The translations under genes and the position numbers were made by a program. Source: JAHJDS01 sp964569795 (GTDB lineage Bacteria > Desulfobacterota > Desulfarculia > Desulfarculales > JAHJDS01). Taken from it: a DNA stretch of 36,109 nt. Positions within the stretch are counted from its first letter, which is position 1. Every line of letters begins with the position of its first letter. The stretch spans positions 1 to 36,109 of the forward strand of contig CAZMVB010000039.1 in assembly GCA_964569795.1 (NCBI GenBank), read 5' to 3'. This document shows, in pieces, positions 1 to 7,733 of this stretch. The notes under the pieces are model-generated. The model was not told the DNA's origin. It saw only the letters and a program-made list of their open reading frames with translations, and ran no database searches.

Positions 1-2
1 GT

Positions 3-125
3 CTGGGCCACGTGGACTGGCTCCGGGGCATGAAGCAGCGCTTTTTCGATAATAAGAAAGAACTCAAGGAAATCGTGGTCAAGTATCGTGATGACGGCCG
101 GTGGCTGGGGAAGCCCGAGAAGTAA
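3..125 (+). CDS. C-terminal fragment of an unrecognised protein
   Basis: The third forward frame is open from the window edge to a TAA at 123-125, giving 40 residues. The other two forward frames stop within about 50 bases. The fragment is highly charged (…RFFDNKKELKEIVVKYRDD…) and ends in GKPEK, which looks like a helical C-terminus rather than random translation. I do not recognise the family and propose no function. The 157 bases between this stop and the end of hicA hold no gene that I can see. Confidence 0.45.
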   Translation: MGHVDWLRGMKQRFFDNKKELKEIVVKYRDDGRWLGKPEK

Positions 126-282
126 TTCTTCGTTCACATCGCTGATCAGAATATGATCGTTTTCAAAAACTACCGATGACAGCATCTAAACAACTAAGTA
201 TGGTACGGAATGGTCATGAGTCCTGATGAGATAAGAAGGGGTAGTCCGATCCTTGGGTTAATGAATCATGTCTGCTAACGTT

Positions 283-513
283 TCAGCACTGATCCAATAG
301 CTCGAAATATCTGTCGCGGCTCATGCCCGCCGTGCGCATATTGGCCTTGATGATATCCAGGCCCACTTCATCATACTTGGGAATGATCACCGGACGGAGG
401 ACGCCCGGCTTGGAGTAAACAAGATGTTTCTTTCCTTCACGCTCGAAAACGAAACCGTCCTTTTCAAAAATGCAGACCAGCGTCTTCCAGGATACGGGCG
501 TCAGGCGCGGCAT
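283..513 (-). CDS. hicA: HicA-type mRNA interferase toxin
   Basis: This 76-residue protein has the size and pattern of the HicA/YcfA family, small double-stranded-RNA-binding-fold mRNA interferases. It shows an N-terminal PRLTPVSWKTL helix, the GKKH strand with the conserved His, the VIIPKYDEVG strand region, and a C-terminal helix with MSRDRYFELL. Its start lies inside the end of the upstream hicB gene (13-base overlap), so the two are translationally coupled. The family cleaves mRNA when not bound by HicB; activity here is inferred from family membership. The order is antitoxin first, which is one of the two known arrangements. Confidence 0.8.
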   Translation of the reverse strand: MPRLTPVSWKTLVCIFEKDGFVFEREGKKHLVYSKPGVLRPVIIPKYDEVGLDIIKANMRTAGMSRDRYFELLDQC

Positions 514-821
514 TCAGATTTCGGGGGGATCATGAACGGCAGGGGCACATTGACCAGCCAGATACCGGGCGCCAATGGCTCTTCAGTAACAACCGTTTCC
601 GGGGTGATCGCCTGGAAGCCGCAGTTTTTCAATACCTCGTCCAGGACGCCCCGCTCGAAGCACGAAATCAAAAACAGCTGCAGGGCCTCGGCCGCGTTGT
701 TGAGCGCCTCGTCCTCGGATTCGCCCTGAGAATAGACGTCAAGCAGGGTGCAGCGGGCAATGAACCATCGCCCTTCCGGCTTGACCTCGACGGGTAACTT
801 GACCTCGAACTCGACGATCAT
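501..821 (-). CDS. hicB: HicB-type antitoxin
   Basis: This 106-residue protein resembles HicB. The N-terminal strand-rich part (MIVEFEVKLPVEV, then GRWFIARCTLLDVYSQGES) is the partially degraded RNase-H-like fold, followed by the helix EDEALNNAAEALQLFL. This is the antitoxin that binds HicA and usually represses the operon. The frame opens at a GTG at 827. I chose the ATG at 819-821 because GAGGA stands about nine bases before it but only three before the GTG. I see no obvious ribbon-helix-helix or HTH tail. The C-terminus overlaps the hicA start. Confidence 0.75.
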   Translation of the reverse strand: MIVEFEVKLPVEVKPEGRWFIARCTLLDVYSQGESEDEALNNAAEALQLFLISCFERGVLDEVLKNCGFQAITPETVVTEEPLAPGIWLVNVPLPFMIPPKSECRA

Positions 822-869
822 GAACACGCTTCCTCAAAATGCAGCGCAAGATGACGCCGCTTATTGTCA

Positions 870-899
870 ATTTTAATCACTCGAAAACCAGGGGGTCAA
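870..899 (-). promoter_or_regulatory. Candidate promoter for hicBA
   Basis: On the minus strand TTGACC (894-899) and TAAAAT (870-875) are separated by 18 bases, about 50 bases before the hicB start. The surrounding DNA is AT-rich compared with the neighbours. This is a sigma-70-like match judged by eye only. Confidence 0.4.
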
Positions 900-973
900 C
901 CTCAAAACCGAATTAAAAAAGGGTCCTTACACCATATATTGTGGCTTCATATTTTCTTGACCCCTCCCACCAC

Positions 974-1831
974 TTATTTCGCACTCCTCCCCGTGGCCCC
1001 CAGATAGATCGCGGTGATGGCCAGGGCCGCGCCGACGAACTGGATCACCCCCAGGGGGCCGGCAAAGAAGGCCACGTCCCAGACGTAGGACAAGGTCGGC
1101 TGCAGGATCAATATCAGGCCCACCCGGGAGGCCGGGATCCGGGGCAGGCCCCGCGAGATCAGGGTCCAGCCCAGGGCCTGACACAGCAGCCCGTAACCCA
1201 AGAGCGACAGCCAGGACTGAAGGTCCGGAATGACAAAACTCTCGCCAGTGCCCCAGGCGGCCAGGCCAATGATCGCCGCCGCCATCAGGCTGACCAGGGC
1301 GATGTTGGCCATGGGCGTGAGTCCCCCCGGCATCCCCTGGGCCCGGCGCAGGGTCAGGATATATACCGAGTAGCACCCGGCCGTGAGCAGGCCCAGCCAG
1401 ACGCCCCAGTGGTAGCCGCCCGGCAGGGCCGACCAGTTCCAGCCCACGATCATGAACAGCCCGACCAGGGCCAGGGGCACGGCCAGGGACAGCCGCCAGG
1501 TCAGTCTTTCATGCATGAAAACCACGCCCACGAGGGCGAGCACGAAGACCTCGAAGTTGGCCAGCAGGGTGGCCAGGCCGACCCCGACGTAGGCGATGGA
1601 CCGGTGCCAGAAAAACAGGTCCCCGGAAAAGGCCAGGGCGGCCGCGGCGCTCCAGGCCAGGGCGCCGCGGCTCGGCCCCAGGTTCTCCCGCCGGATCAGG
1701 GCCAGGCCCAGCAGGACCACGCCGCCGAACACCAGCCGGTAAAACGCGGCCACGCTCGGTCCGACGTGGGCCAGCTTGACGAACACCGCCGAAAAGCTGA
1801 TCATAAAGGCGCCGGCCAGTACGAACGGCAT
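974..1831 (-). CDS. EamA/DMT-family permease
   Basis: This is a 285-residue, very hydrophobic protein with about ten predicted membrane spans in two repeated halves, the layout of drug/metabolite transporters with two EamA domains. The first half begins MPFVLAGAFMISFSAVFVKL and contains AFYRLVFGGVVLLGLAL. The second begins near WGVWLGLLTAGCYSVYIL and contains a repeat of the same pattern, ending ALAITAIYLGA. The frame extends upstream to a TTG at 1909, but those 26 extra residues are hydrophilic and unlike the family. The ATG at 1829-1831 has an AGGGGG just upstream. The substrate cannot be told. The gene runs toward hicBA on the same strand, with about 150 bases between. Confidence 0.8.
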   Translation of the reverse strand: MPFVLAGAFMISFSAVFVKLAHVGPSVAAFYRLVFGGVVLLGLALIRRENLGPSRGALAWSAAAALAFSGDLFFWHRSIAYVGVGLATLLANFEVFVLALVGVVFMHERLTWRLSLAVPLALVGLFMIVGWNWSALPGGYHWGVWLGLLTAGCYSVYILTLRRAQGMPGGLTPMANIALVSLMAAAIIGLAAWGTGESFVIPDLQSWLSLLGYGLLCQALGWTLISRGLPRIPASRVGLILILQPTLSYVWDVAFFAGPLGVIQFVGAALAITAIYLGATGRSAK

Positions 1832-2110
1832 GAAGCCCCCTGTCGCCTCCTCCGGACCGCTCCCCGGCCGGATCGACCCACCATAGTCCATGCCTGCCCG
1901 GATGTCCAAAAGGTTCGGCCTGCTGGGGATCGTTCCGACGGTCCGGGCGTCGATGTATAAAATTTACTCGTAATGACTACCGACGGAATGGTGATTTGGA
2001 TGTTTTTTACTCGCCGATCATTATTCGGCGGCCGACCACCGAGAAATTAATTTAAAAATATATTTGAATATCAGCATGATACCAATATAGCCTACCCGCC
2101 CAATCTGACT
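1832..2110. other. Gene-free AT-rich interval
   Basis: No convincing gene lies here. Positions 2035-2075 are strikingly AT-rich for this genome, with runs such as AAATTAATTTAAAAATATAT. The interval sits directly upstream of a sigma-54-type promoter, so it could hold IHF or activator sites; that is inference. Confidence 0.5.
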
Positions 2111-2125
2111 TGGCACGCTGCCTGC
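2111..2125 (+). promoter_or_regulatory. Sigma-54 (-24/-12) promoter of the first Spy-like gene
   Basis: The bases TGGCAC, five bases, then CTGC match the RpoN consensus TGGCAC-N5-TTGC at all but one position, with the invariant GG and GC ten bases apart. It lies 76 bases upstream of the ATG at 2202, on the correct strand, behind an AT-rich stretch. Transcription would then need an enhancer-binding activator that is not in the window. Confidence 0.55.
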
Positions 2126-2201
2126 TCTATAAGTGGCCAAAACAAAAACCACACGGCAAAGCGAGGCCGCGGGCCTTGCGGAGCAGGAAAGGGGAAATAA
2201 A

Positions 2202-2621
2202 ATGAAAAAGATGTTGCTGATGGCCCTGGCCCTGATGTTCGTCGGCCTCATGACCACCCCGGTTTTGGCCCAGCGGTGGGGGGGCGGCCCGGGCTGGTAC
2301 GGTCCGGCCGATCAGACCACGATCAATCTGCGGCAGGAGCTGTGGCAGAAGCAGCGGGCCCTGTACGACGAGCTGAGCCAGGCCAAGCCCAACGCGGCCA
2401 AGGTGCGCACCCTGACGGCCGAGGTCAACGCCGTGCGCAACAAGCTGTTCTCCCGGACCACCCAGTACCAGGCCAGGCGCGGTGCTTGGGGCCGTGGCGG
2501 CTGGGGCGGTTACCACATGGGTTACGGTTACGGCATGATGGGTCCCGGCTACGGTATGATGGGTCCCGGCTACGGCATGGGTCCCGGCTACGGCATGGGC
2601 TACGGTGGTTGCTTGCAGTGA
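2202..2621 (+). CDS. Spy/CpxP-like (metal-resistance fold) periplasmic protein with Gly-Tyr-Met repeats
   Basis: This 139-residue secreted protein starts with a clear signal peptide (MKKMLLMALALMF… cleaved after VLA). A helical core follows, LRQELWQKQRALYDELSQ and then VRTLTAEVNAVRNKLF, the pattern of the Spy/CpxP/ZraP (periplasmic metal-resistance) family, which act as periplasmic chaperones or metal-binding stress proteins. The last third is low complexity: tandem GYGMMGP / GYGMGP units encoded by near-perfect 15-21-bp DNA repeats (about 2520-2606), ending GGCLQ. The frame opens at 2133, but the ATG at 2202 follows AAGGGGAAATAAA and begins the signal peptide. Met/Gly-rich tails can bind copper or silver; that function is inference. 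Two relatives lie at 2902 and 21619. Confidence 0.7.
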   Translation: MKKMLLMALALMFVGLMTTPVLAQRWGGGPGWYGPADQTTINLRQELWQKQRALYDELSQAKPNAAKVRTLTAEVNAVRNKLFSRTTQYQARRGAWGRGGWGGYHMGYGYGMMGPGYGMMGPGYGMGPGYGMGYGGCLQ

Positions 2622-2672
2622 TTCAAGGCCGGGTCACGGCCCGGCGTTCACATAATCCTCTTCTTCATCGCC

Positions 2673-2704
2673 AAGGGGCCGCTTCGGCGGCCCCGCCTTT
2701 TTTA
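2673..2704 (+). terminator. Rho-independent terminator after the Spy-like gene
   Basis: An 8-bp perfect stem GGGGCCGC/GCGGCCCC (2675-2694) with a TTCG tetraloop is followed by GCC and a run of six T, 50 bases after the stop codon. Confidence 0.85.
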
Positions 2705-2760
2705 AGGCCATTGATCACGTCCCGTCCCTGATCCCGATCCGCGCCTCGTTGCAAATAAAC

Positions 2761-2791
2761 TTGAATTCGCCCCAACCCGCCCGGTTATAAT
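2761..2791 (+). promoter_or_regulatory. Candidate sigma-70 promoter for the second Spy-like gene
   Basis: A perfect TATAAT at 2786-2791 has TTGAAT at 2761-2766, a 19-base spacer that is longer than ideal. It is 110 bases upstream of the ATG at 2902. Confidence 0.5.
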
Positions 2792-2901
2792 TTATTCATG
2801 GGACTGACCGGGGTTGCGGGGCCCTCGGAAGCATCTCTCATGATTAATCGGAGGAAGCCAGGGGAGCGAATCCGACCAGGGGGAGAACAGGGGGCCGGTT
2901 C

Positions 2902-3648
2902 ATGACTCGAACAATCGGGGTGTTGTCCGGGGCGGCTTTGGTGATGCTGTGGGGCCTGGCGGGGATCGATTCGGTCCGGGCCTTCTCGACTGACGGGACC
3001 AGGGCCAGCGGGGGCAGCTACTGTCCGGGCACTGATCCCAATTACATGCCGCCGTCCCTCCAGTACATCCGCAATCGCAGCGTCGGGTTCCGGGTGGCCC
3101 AGTACCAGCCTCCGATCGATCCCGAACAGCACTACTCGCCGCCGCCCGCCTACCAGCGTCCGGTGTACACCCAATACCAGGGCCCGCCGGCCTATGGCTA
3201 CGGACGGCCGCCCATGGGGCCCGGTCACAACTTTGGCTATCGCCGGTTCGGCCCGCCGCCCAGGTGGGGCTTTCGGGCGCGACGCCGGTGGGGCGATCCC
3301 CACCTGGCCCGCCTGCGCCAGCGTTTGCAGCAATCCCTGTACGCCCTGCGATCCGAGCTCCGGGGACCCAATCCCGACCGGGCCCGGGTCATGTCCCTGG
3401 TCCGCGAGATCAACAGCCTCCGGTCCCGGCTCCTGGAGCGCCGGGTCAGGAACCGCCTGCGCCAGTTGAGGGGCCGGCCGCCCCTCCAGACCGGCTATGC
3501 CCCGCCGCCCCGGTATTTGCCCGGCGGCGGTTCGGCCTACGAGCCCGCGCCCCGGGGCTACCAGTACCAGCCCAAGGCCACCGCGCCGCCGGCCCCGGTC
3601 CGGGAAAAGCCGAGCGTCAAGTTCCCCGAGCCCCAGCGCTGGTGGTGA
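2902..3648 (+). CDS. Spy/CpxP-like periplasmic protein, Pro/Tyr/Arg-rich
   Basis: A 248-residue protein with a signal peptide (MTRTIGVLSGAALVMLWGL…, cleavage probably after VRA near residue 27). A central helical segment, HLARLRQRLQQSLYALRSEL then VMSLVREINSLRSRLLERR, closely echoes the core of the gene at 2202, including the conserved Leu/Arg spacing and the N-P-D/A turn between helices. It is flanked by long Pro-, Tyr- and Gly-rich stretches (residues about 70-125 and 195-248) likely to be disordered. AGGGGG stands seven bases before the ATG. The family assignment rests on the helical core only. Extracytoplasmic location is well supported; function (chaperone, metal sensing) is inferred. 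Confidence 0.6.
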   Translation: MTRTIGVLSGAALVMLWGLAGIDSVRAFSTDGTRASGGSYCPGTDPNYMPPSLQYIRNRSVGFRVAQYQPPIDPEQHYSPPPAYQRPVYTQYQGPPAYGYGRPPMGPGHNFGYRRFGPPPRWGFRARRRWGDPHLARLRQRLQQSLYALRSELRGPNPDRARVMSLVREINSLRSRLLERRVRNRLRQLRGRPPLQTGYAPPPRYLPGGGSAYEPAPRGYQYQPKATAPPAPVREKPSVKFPEPQRWW

Positions 3649-3693
3649 ACCACCGCCGGCGCGGGCCGGCTTGTCATTGAATCGGCCTGATCC

Positions 3694-3723
3694 GAGGTCG
3701 CGGCAACGCGGCCTCTTTTTTTT
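3694..3723 (+). terminator. Rho-independent terminator
   Basis: A 9-bp stem GAGGTCGCG/CGCGGCCTC (one G-T pair) closes a GCAA loop and is followed by eight T. It ends the 2902-3648 gene and touches the stop codon of the converging MFS gene. Confidence 0.85.
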
Positions 3724-4960
3724 ACCCGATTTGTTCAGCTGACCCGGCCGGACGGCGGACAAAGGGGATCAGCCCGGCCGACACCAGGCAGAAGACCCCC
3801 AGGTAGGAGCAGACCAGGACCAGGTTCGAGGTCCCGGCCGCGGCGGCCCCGGTCGGGACGGTCAGCAGGTGCCCGCTGAGCCACGGTCCCAGGGCCCCGG
3901 CCAGAAAACCGTAGGCCGTGAACACCAGGCCGAACACGGCCCCGAAGTGCTTCAGGCCGAAGACGTCGCTGGCCAGGGGGGCCGACACGGCGAACAGGGT
4001 TCCGAACCCGAATCCGACCACGGCCGCCAGAAAGGCGGTCAGGCCCAAGGAATGCAGGTAGGGCAGGACCAGATAGGCCGCTCCGGCGGCCACAAAGGCC
4101 AGGGTCATCACCAGGCGCCGGCCGATCAGGTCGGACAGATACCCGGTCAGGATGCGGCTCAGGCCGTTGGTCAGGTTGAAGGCGGTCAGGATGACCACCC
4201 CGGCCGCGGCCGCCCCGGCAAAGGTCTTACCCAGCGGGGCGGCCAGGGTGACCATGGCGATCCCGGCCGCGCCCATCAGGGCCCAGGTCACCCACAAGAA
4301 CCAGAAGGCCCGGGTCCGCGCGGCCTGGGCCGCGGTCAGGGACTCACCCGGCAGGGCCGCCGGGGCGGCCGTGTCCGTGGCCGGCAAATCGCCCTTGCCG
4401 GGCGGGGCGCACCACAGCGCGGCCAGCAGTCCCCCGACAAGGACGCTGCCCACCAGGATCAGATTGGTCCCCGCGTAGCCCAGACCCTTCAACCCCACGG
4501 CCAGCAGGGGGGCGGCCACCGCCGCCGAGCCGCCGAACATGGTGTTGACGATCCCGGACATTATTCCCCGCCGGGCCGGGTGCCACAACTGGACCGTGGT
4601 CAGGGCCGGCAGATAGACAAAGCTGGCGCCCAGACCGATCCCGAAGGCCCAGGCGTACACCTGCCACAGGGTCCGCACCGGCCAGGCCACCAGGAGCGTG
4701 GACAGGCCGCACAGCAATATGCCGACGAAGATCATCCGGCGGATGCCCAGGCGCACCTGGAGCTTGCCGACCACGAACATCATCAGGCCGACCCCGGCCA
4801 GGAGAAAGAACAGGCAGGCCCCGATCGCCCCCGGCCCGACGCCCAGCATCCGCGCCCACTGGGGGCCCATCACCCCGGGGAAGCCGAAGACCAGCGCCCC
4901 CGGCCAGAAGATGGCCGCCGCGCCGCCGATGACCGCCTGAATCCCGCCCTTGAACCTCAT
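3722..4960 (-). CDS. Major facilitator superfamily transporter (OFA / oxalate-formate antiporter-like)
   Basis: A 412-residue membrane protein with about twelve predicted spans in two bundles of six joined by a hydrophilic loop (PPGKGDLPATDTAAP, about residue 190-210). The loop between spans 2 and 3 carries KLQVRLGIRRM, and the matching second-half loop has GYLSDLIGRRLVM, the MFS signature with G-x-L-S-D-x-x-G-R-R. Overall shape (NLTNGLSRILTGYLSD, then FGFGTLFAVSAPLASDVFGL) resembles the OFA family, which move small organic anions. Three starts are possible: GTG 5017, ATG 4990 and ATG 4960. I prefer 4960 because GGAGG lies nine bases upstream and the first membrane span follows at once. Substrate unknown. 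Confidence 0.8.
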   Translation of the reverse strand: MRFKGGIQAVIGGAAAIFWPGALVFGFPGVMGPQWARMLGVGPGAIGACLFFLLAGVGLMMFVVGKLQVRLGIRRMIFVGILLCGLSTLLVAWPVRTLWQVYAWAFGIGLGASFVYLPALTTVQLWHPARRGIMSGIVNTMFGGSAAVAAPLLAVGLKGLGYAGTNLILVGSVLVGGLLAALWCAPPGKGDLPATDTAAPAALPGESLTAAQAARTRAFWFLWVTWALMGAAGIAMVTLAAPLGKTFAGAAAAGVVILTAFNLTNGLSRILTGYLSDLIGRRLVMTLAFVAAGAAYLVLPYLHSLGLTAFLAAVVGFGFGTLFAVSAPLASDVFGLKHFGAVFGLVFTAYGFLAGALGPWLSGHLLTVPTGAAAAGTSNLVLVCSYLGVFCLVSAGLIPFVRRPAGSAEQIG

Positions 4961-5137
4961 GCCCGCCGGCCTCCGCTCAGCCTTGATCATTGCTGGATAT
5001 TCCGCCCTTTTTCCCACGATCCTCCCCCCGAGTCAAGGCGGCCGACCCCGGGCTTGACGCCCGCCCCCCTAATGGAATAAACAATCTTACGGCCCCAGGC
5101 CCTAAGGAATTCGGATCAAAATCAGGACGTGACGTTT

Positions 5138-7555
5138 ATGACCAAGTACGCGCATCAGGACATCGAGGCCAAGTGGCAGAAGCGCTGGGACGAATCCGGC
5201 CTCTACCGGGTCGATCTCAACCGGGCCGACCGGCCCTTTTACAATCTGATGATGTTTCCCTACCCCTCGGCCGAGGGCCTGCACGTGGGCAACGTGTTCG
5301 CCTTTGTCGGCTCGGACGTCCAGGGACGCTACCATCGCCTCCGGGGCCTGGACGTGTTCGAGCCGATCGGCTTCGACGCCTTCGGCATCCACTCGGAAAA
5401 TTTCGCCCTCAAGACCGGGACCCACCCGGCCGTGCTGGTCCCCAAGAACATCGCCCACTTCACCGACAATCAGCTCAAGAAGATCGGCAACATGTTCGAC
5501 TGGACCCACGTGGTGGACACCACCTCGCCCGAGTACTACCACTGGACCCAGTGGATCTTCCTCCAGCTCTTCAAGGCCGGCCTGGCCTACCGGGCCGAGG
5601 CCCCGGTCAACTGGTGCCCCTCGTGCAAGACGGTCCTGGCCGCCGAGCAGGTCATCGACGGCCTGTGCGAGCGGTGCTCGACCGAGGCCGAGAAGAAGAG
5701 CATGGTCCAGTGGTTCTTCAAGACCACGGCCTTTGCCGAGAAACTCCTGGACAACCTGGCCTGGATCGACTGGTCGGACAAGACGAAAATCGCCCAGAGG
5801 AACTGGATCGGCCGGTCCGAGGGCGCCCAGGTGGTCTTCCAGGTGGCCAACGAAAACTTCGAGATCTACACCACCCGGCCCGACACCCTGTTCGGGGTGA
5901 CCTACATGGTCTTCGCCCCCGAGCACCCGATGATCGACAGTTTCGTCACCGACGCCCAGCGCCCGGCGGTCGAGGAGTATCGGGCCCGGGCCGCCCGGAT
6001 GACCGAGGTCGAGCGCCAGGCCGAGCGGGGCGAGAAGACCGGGGTGTTCACCGGGGCCTATGCCACAAACCCGGTCAACGGCGAGCGGGTGCCCATCTGG
6101 ATCAGCGACTACGTGCTCCTGGGCTACGGCACCGGGGCGATCATGGCCGTGCCCGCCCACGACCAGCGGGACTTCGAGTTCGCCCAGACCTTCGGCCTCG
6201 AGATCCGGACGGTCATCTCCCCTGACGGCCGGATCCATCCCCTGGACGAGGCCTATGTCGGCGAGGGGATCATGGTCAACTCGGGGCAGTTCGACGGCAC
6301 GCCCTATCGGGAGGGGATGAAAAAGGTCACCGAGTGGCTGGCCGAAAAGGGCCTGGCCCGGTTCCAGGTCAACTATCGACTCCGCGACTGGTGCATCTCC
6401 CGGCAGCGGTACTGGGGCCCGCCCATCCCGATCATCCACTGCGACAAGTGCGGCCCAATGCCGGTCCCTGACGAGGACCTGCCGGTGATCCTGCCCTACA
6501 TGGAGGACTACCAGCCCGACGGGTCGGGATTCTCGCCCCTGCGGCGCGTCCCCGAGTTTTTCGAGACCGAATGTCCGACCTGCGGCGGCCCGGCCCACCG
6601 GGAGACCGACGTCTCGGATAACTTCCTGTGCTCGGCCTGGTACTTCTACCGCTACCCGTCCACCTCCTTTGACGACCGGGCCTTTGACCCCGACCTGACC
6701 CGGAAGTGGCTGCCCGTGGACCTCTACATCGGCGGCAACGAACACGCCGTGCTCCACCTGCTCTACTCGCGGTTCCTGTGCATGGCCCTCAAAAAGATCG
6801 GCCTGATCGACTTCGAGGAGCCGTTCAAGAAATTCGTGGCCCACGGGATCATCACCCGCGACGGCGGCAAGATGAGCAAGTCCAAGGGCAACGTGGTCAA
6901 TCCGGATGAGTACATCGCCGCCTACGGGGCCGATACCTTCCGGGTGTATCTGATGTTCATGGGCGATTACCTGGTGGGCGGTGACTTCCGGGACGAGGGG
7001 GTCAGGGCCATGCGCGGCTTTCTGGACCGGGTCTGGGCCCATGTCGTCCCGGACGACCCGGCCGAACTCGAGGCGGCCGAGCCGGACGATCCCGAGACCC
7101 GATACTGGCTCCACCGGACCATCAAGGCCGTCACCCAGGACGTGGAGCGGATGTCGTTCAACACCGCCCTGGCCCGGCTGATGGAACTGCTCAATCACGT
7201 CACCCGGGCGAGCGTCAAGAACCGGGTCGTCAGCGAGAATTTCCTGCGCCTGCTGTCGCCGTTCGCGCCCCATCTGTGCGAGGAACTGTGGTCCCGGCTG
7301 GGGCATGAGACCTCGATCTTCGAGGCCGGCTGGCCGGAGTGGATCGAGGACTACACCGCCAAAAAGACGATCGAGTTCGTGGTCCAGGTCCTGGGCAAGA
7401 TCCGCGGAAAGTTCCAGGTCGAGGCCGGGACCGGCCAGGAGGAGATCGAGGCCCTGGCCGAAGCCGACCCCAACGTCAGCAAGTGGCTCGAGGGCAAGCA
7501 AATAATCAAGAGGGTCTTTGTTCCGGACAAGCTGCTGAACCTGGTGGTCAAGTAG
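5138..7555 (+). CDS. leuS: Leucine--tRNA ligase
   Basis: This cytoplasmic 805-residue class I synthetase charges tRNA-Leu with leucine. The HIGH-type motif is HVGN (residues 49-52) in the context FPYPSAEGLHVGN, and KMSKS is at 578-582. The CP1 editing domain is present, with TTRPDTLFGVTYMVFAPEHP, the threonine-rich editing pocket, and later GTGAIMAVPAHDQRD, typical of LeuRS. A zinc-type Cys pair (CPSCKTVLA…CERC) and a second one (CDKCGP, CPTCGG) are seen. Length is in the normal bacterial range (about 800-870). An in-frame GTG exists at 5129, but the AGGA at 5123 is well spaced only for the ATG at 5138. Confidence 0.97.
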   Translation: MTKYAHQDIEAKWQKRWDESGLYRVDLNRADRPFYNLMMFPYPSAEGLHVGNVFAFVGSDVQGRYHRLRGLDVFEPIGFDAFGIHSENFALKTGTHPAVLVPKNIAHFTDNQLKKIGNMFDWTHVVDTTSPEYYHWTQWIFLQLFKAGLAYRAEAPVNWCPSCKTVLAAEQVIDGLCERCSTEAEKKSMVQWFFKTTAFAEKLLDNLAWIDWSDKTKIAQRNWIGRSEGAQVVFQVANENFEIYTTRPDTLFGVTYMVFAPEHPMIDSFVTDAQRPAVEEYRARAARMTEVERQAERGEKTGVFTGAYATNPVNGERVPIWISDYVLLGYGTGAIMAVPAHDQRDFEFAQTFGLEIRTVISPDGRIHPLDEAYVGEGIMVNSGQFDGTPYREGMKKVTEWLAEKGLARFQVNYRLRDWCISRQRYWGPPIPIIHCDKCGPMPVPDEDLPVILPYMEDYQPDGSGFSPLRRVPEFFETECPTCGGPAHRETDVSDNFLCSAWYFYRYPSTSFDDRAFDPDLTRKWLPVDLYIGGNEHAVLHLLYSRFLCMALKKIGLIDFEEPFKKFVAHGIITRDGGKMSKSKGNVVNPDEYIAAYGADTFRVYLMFMGDYLVGGDFRDEGVRAMRGFLDRVWAHVVPDDPAELEAAEPDDPETRYWLHRTIKAVTQDVERMSFNTALARLMELLNHVTRASVKNRVVSENFLRLLSPFAPHLCEELWSRLGHETSIFEAGWPEWIEDYTAKKTIEFVVQVLGKIRGKFQVEAGTGQEEIEALAEADPNVSKWLEGKQIIKRVFVPDKLLNLVVK

Positions 7556-7733
7556 AGCGGGCGCGGTCACCGCGCCGCTGGACCGCAAGCCGCGGAGTCG
7601 TCGGGCACATGCCGGGCCGCCCGCCCGCCAAACAGGCGGGCCGGACCGGCTTTAGAAAATATGACCAGGCAGTCCTCGCCGGGATTGATTCGCCGGCCGG
7701 TCGGTCTCTCTCTTCCCCTCTCCGGCGGTATTG

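Noticed and set aside
5102..7588. 828-residue minus-strand frame opposite leuS, and similar long frames opposite other GC-rich genes (3869-5080, 8757-10061, 22711-24153, 30885-32045)
   Set aside because: They are shadows caused by high GC and codon bias: rich in Gly, Pro, His, Arg, Asp and Gln, with no family motifs, while the other strand has clear conserved genes.
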